28,222 bases of DNA, taken from contig JBOHSA010000122.1 of NCBI GenBank assembly GCA_050732995.1, positions 1-28,222 of the forward strand, written 5' to 3'. Within the stretch, counting starts at the first letter, position 1; each line of letters begins with the position of its first letter. Source of the stretch: JBOHSA01 sp050732995 (GTDB lineage Bacteria; Gemmatimonadota; Gemmatimonadetes; Gemmatimonadales; GWC2-71-9). The notes under the pieces are model-generated. The model did not search any database. It was given only the letters and a program-made list of their open reading frames with translations, and had not been told where the DNA came from. This document shows positions 1 to 8,076 of this stretch, piece after piece. The translations under genes and the position numbers were made by a program.

Positions 1-1
1 G

Positions 2-1399
2 GTCGCGCTGGCCCGCGCGATGAAGCCCCGCGGCGCCCCGGCCGACGCCTTGTTCCACGCCGAGCGCGCGGCACGGCAGGGGGACTCGAGCACGGCGACG
101 CTGCTCCTCCTGGGCGAGCTGCTGACCACCGTCGGCCGGACGCGCGACGCCGAGCGCGCCTATCGCGCCGCCGCCCGCGATTCGAGCGCGCGCGCCCTCG
201 CCCTCTACCGGCGCGCGCGGCTGCTCGCCCGGATAGGCGATCCCGGCGCGGCGGCGGCGCTGTCGGGCTTCGCGCACGCCTTCCCGGCCGACAGCGCCGC
301 GCCCACCGCGCTGTACACGGTCGGCGACTTGCTCGCCGATCGCGGCGACACGACCGGCTCGGAACGCTGGCTCGGCGAGTTGATTGCCCGCTACCCCGCG
401 GACCCCCGCGCCTCGCTGGCCCGCTTCCGATTGGCGGCGCGCGCCTGGCGTGTGGACCGGCTCGACAGCGCCGCCGCGCTCTACCGTGCGGAGGTGGAGG
501 CCGCGGCCCCGCAGCGCTTCGGCGCCCGCTTCTGGCTCGGCAAGCTCGCGTGGCGCCGGGGCGACACTACCGAAGCCCGCGCCCTGTGGCGCGCCCTGGC
601 GCGCGACGATTCGATCGGCTACTACGGCCTCCGCGCCCGTCGGGAGACAGACCTGCCACCCTTGACGATCGCGGCCGCGCCGCCCGCCGCGACCTCGCCG
701 GCCGCGGTCACGGTCCTGGCGCGCATCGACACGCTCGTGTTGGCCGGCCTCGACAGCGAAGCGCGGGCCGAAGTGCGGCAGGTGCTCGCGCGGCCGCCGC
801 AGGAGCTGGTCGAGCTCCTGGCTTGGAGCGACGGACTGGCGGTGCGCGGTTGGGGCTCGGCCGCCGTCCGCTTGGGCTGGCAGGCCGCGCTGCGGGCGCC
901 AACCGATCCGCGCGTCCTGCGGGCGATCTACCCCTGGCCCAATCGCGCCGCCGTCGAGGGCGAGGCCGCCGAGTTCGGCGTGGATCCCTTGCTGTTCGTC
1001 GCGATCGTGCGCCAGGAGAGCGTGTTCGACACCGAGGCGCTGTCCCCGGCGGGGGCCCGCGGGCTCGCCCAGCTGATGCCCGGCACCGCTACGCTCACCG
1101 CCCGCGGACTCGACGTGAGTTTCTCGCCGGAATGGATCACCGTGCCCGACCTCAACCTCCACCTGGGCGCCGCGCACCTGGCCGACTTGCTCGAGCGCTT
1201 CGGCGGGCGGCTCGAGGCGGCGGTGGCGGCGTACAACGCCGGCCCCCGACCCATCGCACGCTGGCTCACGCGCCCCGGCACCGAGGATCCCGACCAGTTC
1301 ATCGAGCTCATCCCGTTCCAAGAGACCCGCGGCTACGTGCGCGTCGTGCTGCGCAACCGCGATCTGTACCGCGCGCTGTACGCCCCGCCAAACAATTGA
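2..1399 (+). CDS. Soluble lytic murein transglycosylase, 5' partial
   Basis: The reading frame is open to the window edge, so the true start probably lies upstream; an internal ATG occurs at 20. The first ~270 residues are alanine/arginine-rich helical repeats of TPR type, as in the alpha-helical superdomain of Slt enzymes. The C-terminal ~130 residues form a goose-type lysozyme/SLT domain. The catalytic glutamate is Glu333 (counting from the ATG at 20) in the stretch VRQESVFD, followed by the family signatures GARGLAQLMPGTA and AAYNAGPRP. The family cleaves the MurNAc-GlcNAc bond of peptidoglycan with 1,6-anhydro product formation, in the periplasm. No signal peptide is visible because the N-terminus is missing. 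The assignment to the SLT family is firm; the particular physiological role is not known. Confidence 0.9.
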   Translation, partial: VALARAMKPRGAPADALFHAERAARQGDSSTATLLLLGELLTTVGRTRDAERAYRAAARDSSARALALYRRARLLARIGDPGAAAALSGFAHAFPADSAAPTALYTVGDLLADRGDTTGSERWLGELIARYPADPRASLARFRLAARAWRVDRLDSAAALYRAEVEAAAPQRFGARFWLGKLAWRRGDTTEARALWRALARDDSIGYYGLRARRETDLPPLTIAAAPPAATSPAAVTVLARIDTLVLAGLDSEARAEVRQVLARPPQELVELLAWSDGLAVRGWGSAAVRLGWQAALRAPTDPRVLRAIYPWPNRAAVEGEAAEFGVDPLLFVAIVRQESVFDTEALSPAGARGLAQLMPGTATLTARGLDVSFSPEWITVPDLNLHLGAAHLADLLERFGGRLEAAVAAYNAGPRPIARWLTRPGTEDPDQFIELIPFQETRGYVRVVLRNRDLYRALYAPPNN

Positions 1400-1445
1400 T
1401 CGGTAGAAGGTTAGTCGCTCGCCTTGCCCGGGCGCGCGCGCTCGC

Positions 1446-1514
1446 TTGACAACATTTCGAGCCGGCCGCATTTCTATCGCGCCCGACACGGCTGCCGGGC
1501 AGGCGATACCGCCT
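1446..1514 (+). promoter_or_regulatory. Candidate cspA promoter and leader hairpin
   Basis: A perfect TTGACA lies at 1446-1451, just after the transglycosylase gene. No good -10 box follows at 16-18 bases; the AT-richer stretch around 1469-1477 is the only candidate. The presumed leader contains a small hairpin, AGGCG-ATAC-CGCCT (1501-1514), ending 15 bases before the Shine-Dalgarno sequence. Structured leaders are usual for cold-shock genes, but this one is short and its role is inferred. Confidence 0.35.
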
Positions 1515-1543
1515 AACGTGTGACTTCGCAGGAGGCTGATCGA

Positions 1544-1744
1544 ATGGCTAAGGGCAAGGTGAAGTGGTTCAATGACGCCAAGGGCTACGGCTTCATTGAG
1601 CAAGAAGGCGGCGAGGACGTGTTTGTACACTTCTCGGCCATCCAAATGGATGGCTTCAAGACGCTCGCCGAAGGTCAAGTCGTGGAGTTCGAGGTGAAGC
1701 AGGGCGACAAAGGACTCCACGCCGCGAACGTCATGCGCGTCTAG
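1544..1744 (+). CDS. Cold-shock protein (CspA family)
   Basis: A 66-residue protein, the normal length for a single cold-shock domain. It carries both nucleic-acid-binding motifs: RNP1 as KGYGFIE (about residues 13-19) and RNP2 as DVFVHFS (about residues 27-33). The family binds single-stranded RNA and DNA and melts RNA structure in the cytoplasm. The frame extends back to a GTG at 1520, but the ATG at 1544 has an AGGAGG at 1530-1535 with 8-base spacing and gives the canonical MAKGKVKWFN start, so it is preferred. The gene stands alone: it has its own terminator at 1768-1803. Which paralogue it is (cold-induced or constitutive) cannot be told from sequence. Confidence 0.95.
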   Translation: MAKGKVKWFNDAKGYGFIEQEGGEDVFVHFSAIQMDGFKTLAEGQVVEFEVKQGDKGLHAANVMRV

Positions 1745-1767
1745 TCGGTCCCCGCGCCGTTCGTTCC

Positions 1768-1803
1768 GCCCCGCCCGCGCACCGTGGGCGGGGCTCGTGT
1801 TTT
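1768..1803 (+). terminator. Rho-independent terminator of the cold-shock gene
   Basis: A 9-bp perfect stem pairs GCCCCGCCC (1768-1776) with GGGCGGGGC (1786-1794) around a 9-base loop, followed closely by TTTT at 1800-1803. It lies 24 bases after the cold-shock stop. The T tract overlaps the most upstream possible polA start (GTG 1797), which is an argument that polA translation begins further down. Confidence 0.75.
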
Positions 1804-4691
1804 CGGCCTATTTTCCGCCATGCCGCCGCCCCCCCCGCCCTTCCGCCGAGCGCGTGTTCCTCGTCGACGGCTATGCGCTGATCTACCGCGCCTTCTTCGC
1901 CATGATCGCGCGCCCGCTCACGACGCGTCGGGGCGAAAACACCTCCGCGGCCTGGGGCGTCACCAACTTCCTCCTGCGCCTGCTGGAGCAGCATCGCCCG
2001 CCGTACCTCGGCTGGGTGCACGATGTGGGGGAGTCGTTCCGCCATCAGACCTATCCTGCCTACAAGGCCACCCGCCAGAAGTTGGACGAAGAGATGCAAC
2101 AGGACTTCGATCGCTCGGTCGAACGCATCGGACAGATTCTCGAAGGGTTCCGGGTTCCGGTGCTCGGGCTGGAGGGGTTCGAGGCGGACGACGTGATCGG
2201 TACCCTCGCCGCCCTGGCGGCCCGGCGCGGGCTGCAGGCCGTGATCGTGTCGGGCGACAAGGATTTCCACCAGCTCATCGGGCCGGGCATCGCGCTCCTG
2301 AATCCGGGCCGCCGCGGCCCGGCGGCGGTGGAGGAGCACTGGGTCGATACCGCCAACGCCAAGGAGCGCCTCGGCGTCCCTCCGGAGCGCGTGGTGGACT
2401 ACCTCGCCCTGGTCGGCGACAGCTCGGACAATGTCCCGGGAGTGAAGGGGATCGGGGAGAAGACGGCGCTCGAGCTGTTGCGCGACTATGGCGATCTCGA
2501 CACGATCCTGACGCGGGCGGCCGAGATCCCGGCCAAGCGCGCCCGCGAGGCGTTGCTGGCGCAGGCCGATCTCGCCCGGCTGTCGCGGGAGCTGGTGACG
2601 ATCCGGCGCGACGTCCCGCTCGTGCTCGACCTCGATCGGCTGCGCGTCACGCCGCCCGATGCGGCGCGCCTGGCGGAGCTGTTCGCCGAGCTCGAGTTCC
2701 GTTCGCTGTTGCCCCGACTGGCCCGGCTCACCGCCGCGGCGGAGTCATCCCCCCCGCCGTCCGCCACTTCCCCCCCGCCACTCTCCCTTGCTCCCCCTAC
2801 CGCCCCGACCGAGCGTCCCGCGGCGGAGCGCGCGGCGCCGGTCCGCCCCGCCCCGGCGCAGGAACCGGGAGCGGAGGTGGTGGACACCCTCGAGCGGCTC
2901 GTGGCGGCGATCGCCGAGTGTCGCCGGGCGCCTCTCGTCGCGCTCGATACCGAGACCACGGCGTTCGACCCGATGCGCGCCGACCTCGTCGGGCTCTCGC
3001 TCGCCGTCGCTCCCGGGCGCTCGTGGTACCTGCCGTTCCGCCACGAGCCTCCGGACGGCCCGCTCGCCGGCGGCGAGCCGCCGCGCAACCTGCCGCCGCT
3101 CGAGGCCGAAGCGATGCGTCCGCTGCGCGAGCTGCTCGGCGACGCCGCGGTGTCCAAGGCCGGCCACAACATCAAATACGACTGGCTCGTCCTGCGGCGG
3201 GCCGGGGTGGAGCTCGCGGGCGTGGTGTACGACTCGATGCTCGCGAGCTTCGTCCTCGACCCCGGCCGCCGCACCCACGGGTTGGACGACCTCGCCCGCG
3301 ACCGACTCGGGATCGAGCTGCGGACGTACGCGGCCCTCGTGGGAAAACCCGAGCGTCCCTTCGCCACGGTGCCTGTCGTCGCCGCCGCGCGGTACTGCTG
3401 CGAGGACAGCGCAGCGGTGCTCCGGCTCCACGACGCGTTCCGCCCCGAGCTGGAGGACCACCAGCTCGTCCCCTTGCTCGAGTCCGTCGAAATCCCGCTC
3501 ATCCCGGTGCTGGTGGCGATGGAATGGCACGGCGTGCTGGTCGACCGCGAGCTCCTGGGCGAGATCAGCCGTGGGTTCGCCCGGGAGCTGGTCGAGCTGG
3601 AGCAGGCCATCCACCGCGCGGCGGGCACCGACCTCAACATCAATTCGACGCCGCAGCTGCGGACGGTGCTGTTCGAGAAACTGCAACTGCCCGTCCTGAA
3701 GAAGACCAAGACCGGTGCGTCCACGGATTTCGAGGTGCTGGAGCAGCTTGCCGCGATGGGGCACGAAGTCCCGCGGCTGCTTATCGAGTATCGGGAGCTC
3801 CAGAAGCTCAAGTCCACCTACGTCGACGCGCTCCCCGCGTACGTGAGTCCGGAGACCGGGCGGATCCATTCGAGCTGGAACCAAACCGGGGCTGCCACCG
3901 GGCGGCTCTCGAGCTCGGATCCCAACCTCCAGAACATCCCGGTGCGCACCGAGCGGGGCGAGGCGATTCGCCGGGCGTTCGTGGCCCCCCCTGGCGCCCT
4001 CATGCTCACGGCCGACTACTCCCAGATCGAGCTGCGGCTCCTCGCCCACCTGTCCGGCGACTCGGCGTTCGTCGACGCATTCGTGCGGGGGGGAGACATC
4101 CACCGCCAGACGGCGGCCGTGATCTTCGGCGTCTCGCAGGACCAGGTGACGCCCGAGATGCGCGCCCGGGCCAAGACCATCAACTTCGCCACCATCTACG
4201 GCCAGGGGCCGTTCGCGCTCGGCCGGCAGCTCGGCATCAGCCAAGAGGACGCTAAAGAGTTCATCCGGCAGTACTTCGAGCGATTCGCCGGCGTGCGCGC
4301 CTGGCTCGATCGCACCGTGGCGGAGGCCCGAGCCAAGGGCTACGTCGAGACGCTCTTCGGCCGGCGCCGCTATGTCCCCGAGCTCAAGGACAAGAACTTC
4401 AACATCCGCTCGTTCGGAGAGCGCACCGCAACCAACTCCCCGCTGCAGGGCTCGGCCGCCGATCTCATCAAGATCGCAATGATCCGCATCCACGGCCGGC
4501 TGGCGGAGCGCGGTCTCGGCGCCAAGCTGCTGCTACAGGTGCACGACGAGCTGGTTTTCGAGGTGCCGGAGAGTGAAGTCGCGGCCACGAGAGACGTTGC
4601 AAAACGCGAGATGGAGGCGGCGGCCACCCTGCGGGTGCCGCTGGTCGTAACCATTGGTGCCGGAAGGGATTGGGTGGAGGCCAAGGGGTAA
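1797..4691 (+). CDS. polA: DNA polymerase I
   Basis: Full-length family A polymerase, up to 964 residues, with all three domains. The N-terminal 5'-3' exonuclease (about residues 20-290) starts at VFLVDGYALIYRAFF and contains GLEGFEADDVIGT and the VGDSSDNVPGVKGIG helix-hairpin-helix. A proline-rich linker (about 310-360) follows. The 3'-5' exonuclease keeps its acidic residues: DTET (Exo I), GHNIKYDW (Exo II) and YCCED (Exo III), so proofreading is expected. The polymerase domain has motif A (TADYSQIELR), the O-helix (RAKTINFATIYG) and motif C (QVHDELVFE). It acts in Okazaki-fragment processing and repair. The start is uncertain: GTG 1797 lies in the upstream terminator; GTG 1854 is in frame; ATG 1820 would be in frame only if the C8 run at 1829-1836 were one base shorter. 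Confidence 0.95.
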   Translation: MFSAYFPPCRRPPRPSAERVFLVDGYALIYRAFFAMIARPLTTRRGENTSAAWGVTNFLLRLLEQHRPPYLGWVHDVGESFRHQTYPAYKATRQKLDEEMQQDFDRSVERIGQILEGFRVPVLGLEGFEADDVIGTLAALAARRGLQAVIVSGDKDFHQLIGPGIALLNPGRRGPAAVEEHWVDTANAKERLGVPPERVVDYLALVGDSSDNVPGVKGIGEKTALELLRDYGDLDTILTRAAEIPAKRAREALLAQADLARLSRELVTIRRDVPLVLDLDRLRVTPPDAARLAELFAELEFRSLLPRLARLTAAAESSPPPSATSPPPLSLAPPTAPTERPAAERAAPVRPAPAQEPGAEVVDTLERLVAAIAECRRAPLVALDTETTAFDPMRADLVGLSLAVAPGRSWYLPFRHEPPDGPLAGGEPPRNLPPLEAEAMRPLRELLGDAAVSKAGHNIKYDWLVLRRAGVELAGVVYDSMLASFVLDPGRRTHGLDDLARDRLGIELRTYAALVGKPERPFATVPVVAAARYCCEDSAAVLRLHDAFRPELEDHQLVPLLESVEIPLIPVLVAMEWHGVLVDRELLGEISRGFARELVELEQAIHRAAGTDLNINSTPQLRTVLFEKLQLPVLKKTKTGASTDFEVLEQLAAMGHEVPRLLIEYRELQKLKSTYVDALPAYVSPETGRIHSSWNQTGAATGRLSSSDPNLQNIPVRTERGEAIRRAFVAPPGALMLTADYSQIELRLLAHLSGDSAFVDAFVRGGDIHRQTAAVIFGVSQDQVTPEMRARAKTINFATIYGQGPFALGRQLGISQEDAKEFIRQYFERFAGVRAWLDRTVAEARAKGYVETLFGRRRYVPELKDKNFNIRSFGERTATNSPLQGSAADLIKIAMIRIHGRLAERGLGAKLLLQVHDELVFEVPESEVAATRDVAKREMEAAATLRVPLVVTIGAGRDWVEAKG

Positions 4692-4718
4692 GCATGTCTC
4701 TTGCAGGAAAGGGCCTGG

Positions 4719-4782
4719 GCGCCCATATATGGGCGTCGGACCGTGGGTTGGCTTGCGCCCGCGCCGGCGCCCTTTTGCGCCC
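4719..4782. promoter_or_regulatory. Palindrome and GCGCCC repeats upstream of the pilin gene
   Basis: The polA-pilin gap holds a perfect 16-base palindrome, CGCCCATATATGGGCG (4720-4735), and four copies of GCGCCC at 4719, 4755, 4767 and 4777, the last three about one helical turn apart. The last copy abuts the pilin ribosome binding site. These could be operator sites or alternative RNA hairpins; no T tract makes a clear terminator here. No sigma-70 or sigma-54 promoter was recognised with confidence. Confidence 0.4.
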
Positions 4783-4795
4783 AAAGGAGTGACCG

Positions 4796-5176
4796 GTGAA
4801 GTCGCAGCGCGGTTTCACCTTGATCGAGCTATTGATCGTGGTGGTGATCATCGGGATTTTGGCGTCCATCGCCATCCCGAAGTTCGTCAACACGAAGGAA
4901 AAGACCTACGTCGCGGCGATGAAGTCCGACCTGCGGAATCTCGCCACGGCCGAGGAGGCCTATTTCTACGACAGCACGGCCTACACGACAGTGCTGGCCG
5001 ATCTGAACAATTTCTCGGCCAGCGCCGGCGTGACGCTGAACGTGCTGGAGGCGACGCCGAAGGGCTGGTCGGCCGAGGCGACGCACGGGCAGACCGCGCG
5101 TCGGTGCGTGATTTTTTCTGGCGGCGCCACGCCGCCCCCTCCCGCCACGATCGAGGGCCGTATCGTCTGCCAGTAG
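4796..5176 (+). CDS. Type IV pilin-like protein (PilA/PilE type)
   Basis: A 126-residue prepilin starting at GTG 4796, with AAAGGAG at 4783-4789 as ribosome binding site. The leader is six residues (MKSQRG), then the prepilin peptidase site G|FTLIEL with the conserved Glu5 of mature pilins and a ~22-residue hydrophobic helix (LLIVVVIIGILASIAIPKF). The globular part contains TYVAAMKSDLRNLATAEEAYF, typical of pilin alpha-1C, and two late cysteines (CVIF...IVCQ) that could form the C-terminal disulfide loop. The product would be processed and N-methylated, then built into a type IV pilus or pseudopilus. No other pilus gene is in the window, so major versus minor pilin cannot be decided. Confidence 0.88.
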   Translation: MKSQRGFTLIELLIVVVIIGILASIAIPKFVNTKEKTYVAAMKSDLRNLATAEEAYFYDSTAYTTVLADLNNFSASAGVTLNVLEATPKGWSAEATHGQTARRCVIFSGGATPPPPATIEGRIVCQ

Positions 5177-5214
5177 CGCGTGACTACCAGGAGTTCGCGC
5201 GCCGCCGCGAGGGG

Positions 5215-5457
5215 ATGTGCTTCGCCCTCGACGGCGGCGTTTGGCTGCATCACCATCGGATCCGGGACGAGCCGATGGCGCACCTGGTGAGCGCCGACAA
5301 GGAGCGGTTGCTCGCGCTCGGGCGCCGATTGGGACTGAATCCGGCCTGGCTGCAATACAAGCCCCTCAAGGACCCGCGCACCGGACAGCGAGTGCCGGCC
5401 TGGCATTGGGATCTCTGGGGGGCGCATCTGAAGAACCTCGGTGTGCTACCCGTCTGA
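5215..5457 (+). CDS. Small DUF4031-like protein
   Basis: An 80-residue protein beginning at ATG 5215, 39 bases after the pilin stop. It resembles DUF4031: an aromatic/histidine-rich start (GGVWLHHHRIRDEPMAHLVS), then a helix (KERLLALGRRLGLNPAWLQYK) and a final HWDLWGAHLKNLG, a layout in which MAHL, W(F)Q and the H-x-D near the C-terminus are typical. The function of the family is unknown. Ribosome binding is weak (GAGGGG abuts the ATG), so expression may depend on coupling to the pilin gene. The frame is open further upstream but inside the pilin gene, without a better start. The family call rests on memory of the motif pattern. Confidence 0.55.
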   Translation: MCFALDGGVWLHHHRIRDEPMAHLVSADKERLLALGRRLGLNPAWLQYKPLKDPRTGQRVPAWHWDLWGAHLKNLGVLPV

Positions 5458-6026
5458 TCGGGGAGCCCTGACTCCCGGCCACCAGTTCCATCGCCCCGCG
5501 ATGTGCATCGTCGCCAGCAGGACGGCCACTCCGACCACGATGAGCCCGCCGATGCCGACGGAGCGCGTTTCCGTGAGCGGCGTCGTCACCAGGGCGCCGA
5601 ACCCCACGACGACCGTCAGCCCGGAGGTGACCACCGCCGCGCCGGCGGTCTGGATCGTGCGGACCGCATCGGCAGCACCCGCTCCTCCGACCGGTGTGTG
5701 TCCTCGGCGCTGATGGTCCGCACGTCGTAATCGAGGGCGGGGTTGCCGGTCAACTTGACGTCGAAATCCACGGCCCCGGGGAGGCTGGTGAGCACGTCCC
5801 GTACGGCGGCCCGCAGGTCCGGCACGAACGTCTGGCCCAGGTCCGCCGGGCGGTGCGGCGCGAGCGCCGCGATCAGGAACGTCGTGCGCCGGTCGCGGCT
5901 GACGGCGTCGAACCGGCGATGCGTCCAGCGCACCGGGCCGTGCACGACGACCGCGACGCATTCGGCGAAGGGGTTGGGGAAAGCGTCCCGGATCAGCGCG
6001 AGGGCCCCAATCATAGAGAGCCCCAA
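5446..6026 (-). pseudogene. MMPL/RND transporter remnant, internally deleted and frameshifted
   Basis: Two frames on the minus strand together match an MMPL/RND exporter. The upstream piece (6026 to about 5680) reads like the first periplasmic domain, including LTGNPALDYDVRTISAEDTHRSEERVLP in pieces. The downstream piece (about 5690 to 5446) is in another frame and starts in VRTIQTAGAAVVTSG and GALVTTPLTETRSVGIGG, which normally sits after the fourth or fifth membrane helix. The ~80-90 residues of membrane helices expected between them are missing, the N-terminal first helix is absent, and the C-terminal half of the transporter is gone. The junction lies near 5685. It converges on, and slightly overlaps, the DUF4031-like gene. 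It cannot make a working transporter. Confidence 0.75.
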
Positions 6027-6072
6027 TGGGCAAAGCTAGCGGCGGCGGGCCCGTCCGGGGCATATTGCGGCC

Positions 6073-6921
6073 ATGCTCGAGCCCCGCCTCACCCGCCTGA
6101 TTGCGGCCGCGGGGGTGCTGCTGATCCTGGTGGTGATGTGGGACGCGATGATGAAACCCCGCCGCCGCACCTCCCCCCAGCCAGCCGTCCTCGATTCCCT
6201 GGTGCGGGTGACCTCGGAGTCGACGCCAGCGTCTGCCCCTGCCTCCTTGGTGGCCGCCCACCCGGAACCCCTCTCGGCCTCCCAGGGCGCAGCGGCGGCG
6301 GCGGGGCCGGCGACGCCGGGGAATGGGGGGCCGGGCTACATCGAGCTCCTGGCCCGCGCCGAAACCCGGCGCCGCATCCGCGCCAGCGCCAGCCTCACCT
6401 ACCTGAGCCAGATCGTGGCCGCCAGCGGGGACTCGATGCTGCACCGGTGGGACGACCGGGCCTATCGGCCCGTGCGCGTGTTTCTGGGGCCGGCGACCAC
6501 CGCCAACTTTCAACCCGTGTTCCTCGATGCGGTGCGCCAGGCGTTCCGCCGCTGGGAGGAGTCGGGAATCCCGGTGCGGTTCGATCTCGACGCCGATTCG
6601 GCAGCCGCCGAAGTCTACTTCACCTGGAAGATCCAGTTCGAGATCGACCGCTCGGGCCAGACCGACCTCACGTGGGACGAGAGCGGCCGCCTGCAGAGCG
6701 GCTTCGTCACCCTGGCCACGTTCGATCCTAAGGGACGGCCGATGCAGACCGATGACGTGCGCGTAGTCGCCCTGCACGAGATCGGCCACCTCCTCGGCTT
6801 GGATCACTCCCCGGACTCGACCGACATCATGTTCCCCGTGGCGAAGGTCCGGGACCTGTCCTCGCGGGACGTGTCGACCGCGCAGCTGCTCTACCAGCTC
6901 GTCCCCGGCAGCCTGCGCTGA
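6073..6921 (+). CDS. Membrane-anchored matrixin-type zinc metalloprotease
   Basis: A 282-residue protein. Residues 8-24 (LIAAAGVLLILVVMWDA region) form an uncleaved N-terminal membrane anchor; residues ~30-95 are a Pro/Ala/Gly-rich linker; the rest is a peptidase domain. The zinc site is complete: HEIGHLLGLDH with His235, Glu236, His239 and His245, followed by the Met-turn IMFP (Met253), the pattern of peptidase family M10A. A helix with FRRWEESGIPVRF precedes it, as in other bacterial matrixins. The catalytic domain would face the periplasm or outside. Family members hydrolyse proteins; the substrate is unknown, and no propeptide cysteine switch is seen. No good Shine-Dalgarno sequence precedes ATG 6073. 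Confidence 0.87.
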   Translation: MLEPRLTRLIAAAGVLLILVVMWDAMMKPRRRTSPQPAVLDSLVRVTSESTPASAPASLVAAHPEPLSASQGAAAAAGPATPGNGGPGYIELLARAETRRRIRASASLTYLSQIVAASGDSMLHRWDDRAYRPVRVFLGPATTANFQPVFLDAVRQAFRRWEESGIPVRFDLDADSAAAEVYFTWKIQFEIDRSGQTDLTWDESGRLQSGFVTLATFDPKGRPMQTDDVRVVALHEIGHLLGLDHSPDSTDIMFPVAKVRDLSSRDVSTAQLLYQLVPGSLR

Positions 6922-6954
6922 ACAGCGGGGTATAATCCCGGCGGAGGGCGGCAC

Positions 6955-8076
6955 ATGGCGGAGCGTCACATCGTCTCGTTTCTGCGGCACGAGAGTGCTC
7001 CACCCGACGGCGGGGATGTCACCCTGGCGCAGCTCCTGGACGCGCGCGTGCGCGAGGGGGCAGGGGCGCTCCTCGAGCAGGTCCCCAGCGGGGAGGGCGC
7101 GGTGCGGTGCTTCGCCTGCGGGCACCGCTGCCTGGTCAAGCCCGGCCGCCGCGGGATCTGCAAGGTCCGCTTCAATCGCGACGGCACCCTGTTCGTCCCC
7201 GCCGGCTACGTCGCCGCGCTGCAGTGTGACCCGACTGAAAAGAAGCCCTTCTTTCACTGCCTGCCGGGCAGCGATACCCTCACGTTCGGGATGCTCGGCT
7301 GCGACTTCCACTGCGGGTATTGCCAGAACTGGCTCACGTCTCAGGCGCTGCGTGACGAAACGGCCGGCGTGGTGCCGACCGACGTCACCCCGGATGACCT
7401 GGTGCGGTTGGCGCTGCAGCGAGGCGCCAAGCTCGTGGGCTCCTCCTACAACGAGCCGCTGATCACCGCCGAGTGGGCGATGGACGTGTTCCGGGTCGCG
7501 CGCGCCCACGGGCTCAGGACCGCCTTCATTTCCAACGGGAACGCGACCCCCCAGGTCCTCGACTACATCCGTCCGGTGACGGACTGCTACAAGATCGACT
7601 TCAAGGCGATGGACGATAAGCGGTATCGCGAGCTCGGCGGAGTGCTGCAACATGTGCTGGACGCGATTCGGATGGTCTATGAGCGCGGCTTCTGGCTGGA
7701 GCTCGTCACGCTGATCGTCCCCGGGTTCAACGACGACGACGCGCAGCTCACGCGCGCCGCCGAATACGTCGCCTCGGTGTCACCCGAGATCCCGTGGCAC
7801 GTCACGGCGTTCCATAAGGACTACAAGATGACCGACTCCGACAACACGCCGGCTGAGACGCTCATCCGGGCGTGTGAGATCGGGGCGCACGCGGGTCTCA
7901 AGTTCGTCTACGCGGGCAACCTGCCGGGGCGGGTCGGCCGCTGGGAGCACACCTACTGCCCCGACTGTGGCGACCTGCTCGTCGAGCGCTACGGATACGA
8001 GATCAGGCGCCAGCGGGTGGGGGCTGGCGGACGCTGCCCCGCCTGCGGCCGAAGGATCCCGGGCATTTGGTCGTAG
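6955..8076 (+). CDS. AmmeMemoRadiSam-type radical SAM enzyme
   Basis: A 373-residue protein with the radical SAM cluster motif CDFHCGYC (Cys116, Cys120, Cys123), which binds [4Fe-4S] and cleaves S-adenosylmethionine. An N-terminal zinc-ribbon-like part (CFACGHRC, then GICKVRFN) and the GSSYNEPLIT and YKIDFKAMDDKRYRELGG segments are typical of the pyruvate formate-lyase-activase-like subgroup found in the AmmeMemoRadiSam system. The C-terminus carries a second ribbon (CPDCG...CPACG). The biochemical role of the group is not settled. The usual partners Memo and AMMECR1 are not in this window. Start ATG 6955 has GGAGG at 6943-6947. Its stop overlaps the start of the next gene by 10 bases, so the two are probably co-translated. 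Confidence 0.85.
   Translation: MAERHIVSFLRHESAPPDGGDVTLAQLLDARVREGAGALLEQVPSGEGAVRCFACGHRCLVKPGRRGICKVRFNRDGTLFVPAGYVAALQCDPTEKKPFFHCLPGSDTLTFGMLGCDFHCGYCQNWLTSQALRDETAGVVPTDVTPDDLVRLALQRGAKLVGSSYNEPLITAEWAMDVFRVARAHGLRTAFISNGNATPQVLDYIRPVTDCYKIDFKAMDDKRYRELGGVLQHVLDAIRMVYERGFWLELVTLIVPGFNDDDAQLTRAAEYVASVSPEIPWHVTAFHKDYKMTDSDNTPAETLIRACEIGAHAGLKFVYAGNLPGRVGRWEHTYCPDCGDLLVERYGYEIRRQRVGAGGRCPACGRRIPGIWS

Noticed and set aside
1784..4255. An 823-codon open frame on the plus strand overlapping polA
   Set aside because: It is a GC-driven shadow frame with Arg/Pro/Gly-rich composition, while polA in the other frame has every expected motif. It is relevant only for the ATG 1820 and C8-run question.
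6931..6936. Perfect TATAAT before the radical SAM gene
   Set aside because: No -35 hexamer lies 15-19 bases upstream and no extended -10 TG is present; transcription would begin on the ribosome binding site. Kept only as a weak possibility.
5446..7653. A 735-codon open frame on the minus strand
   Set aside because: Most of it is the shadow of the matrixin and radical SAM genes on the other strand; it has arginine/glycine/histidine-rich nonsense composition. Only its last ~80 codons belong to the transporter remnant.
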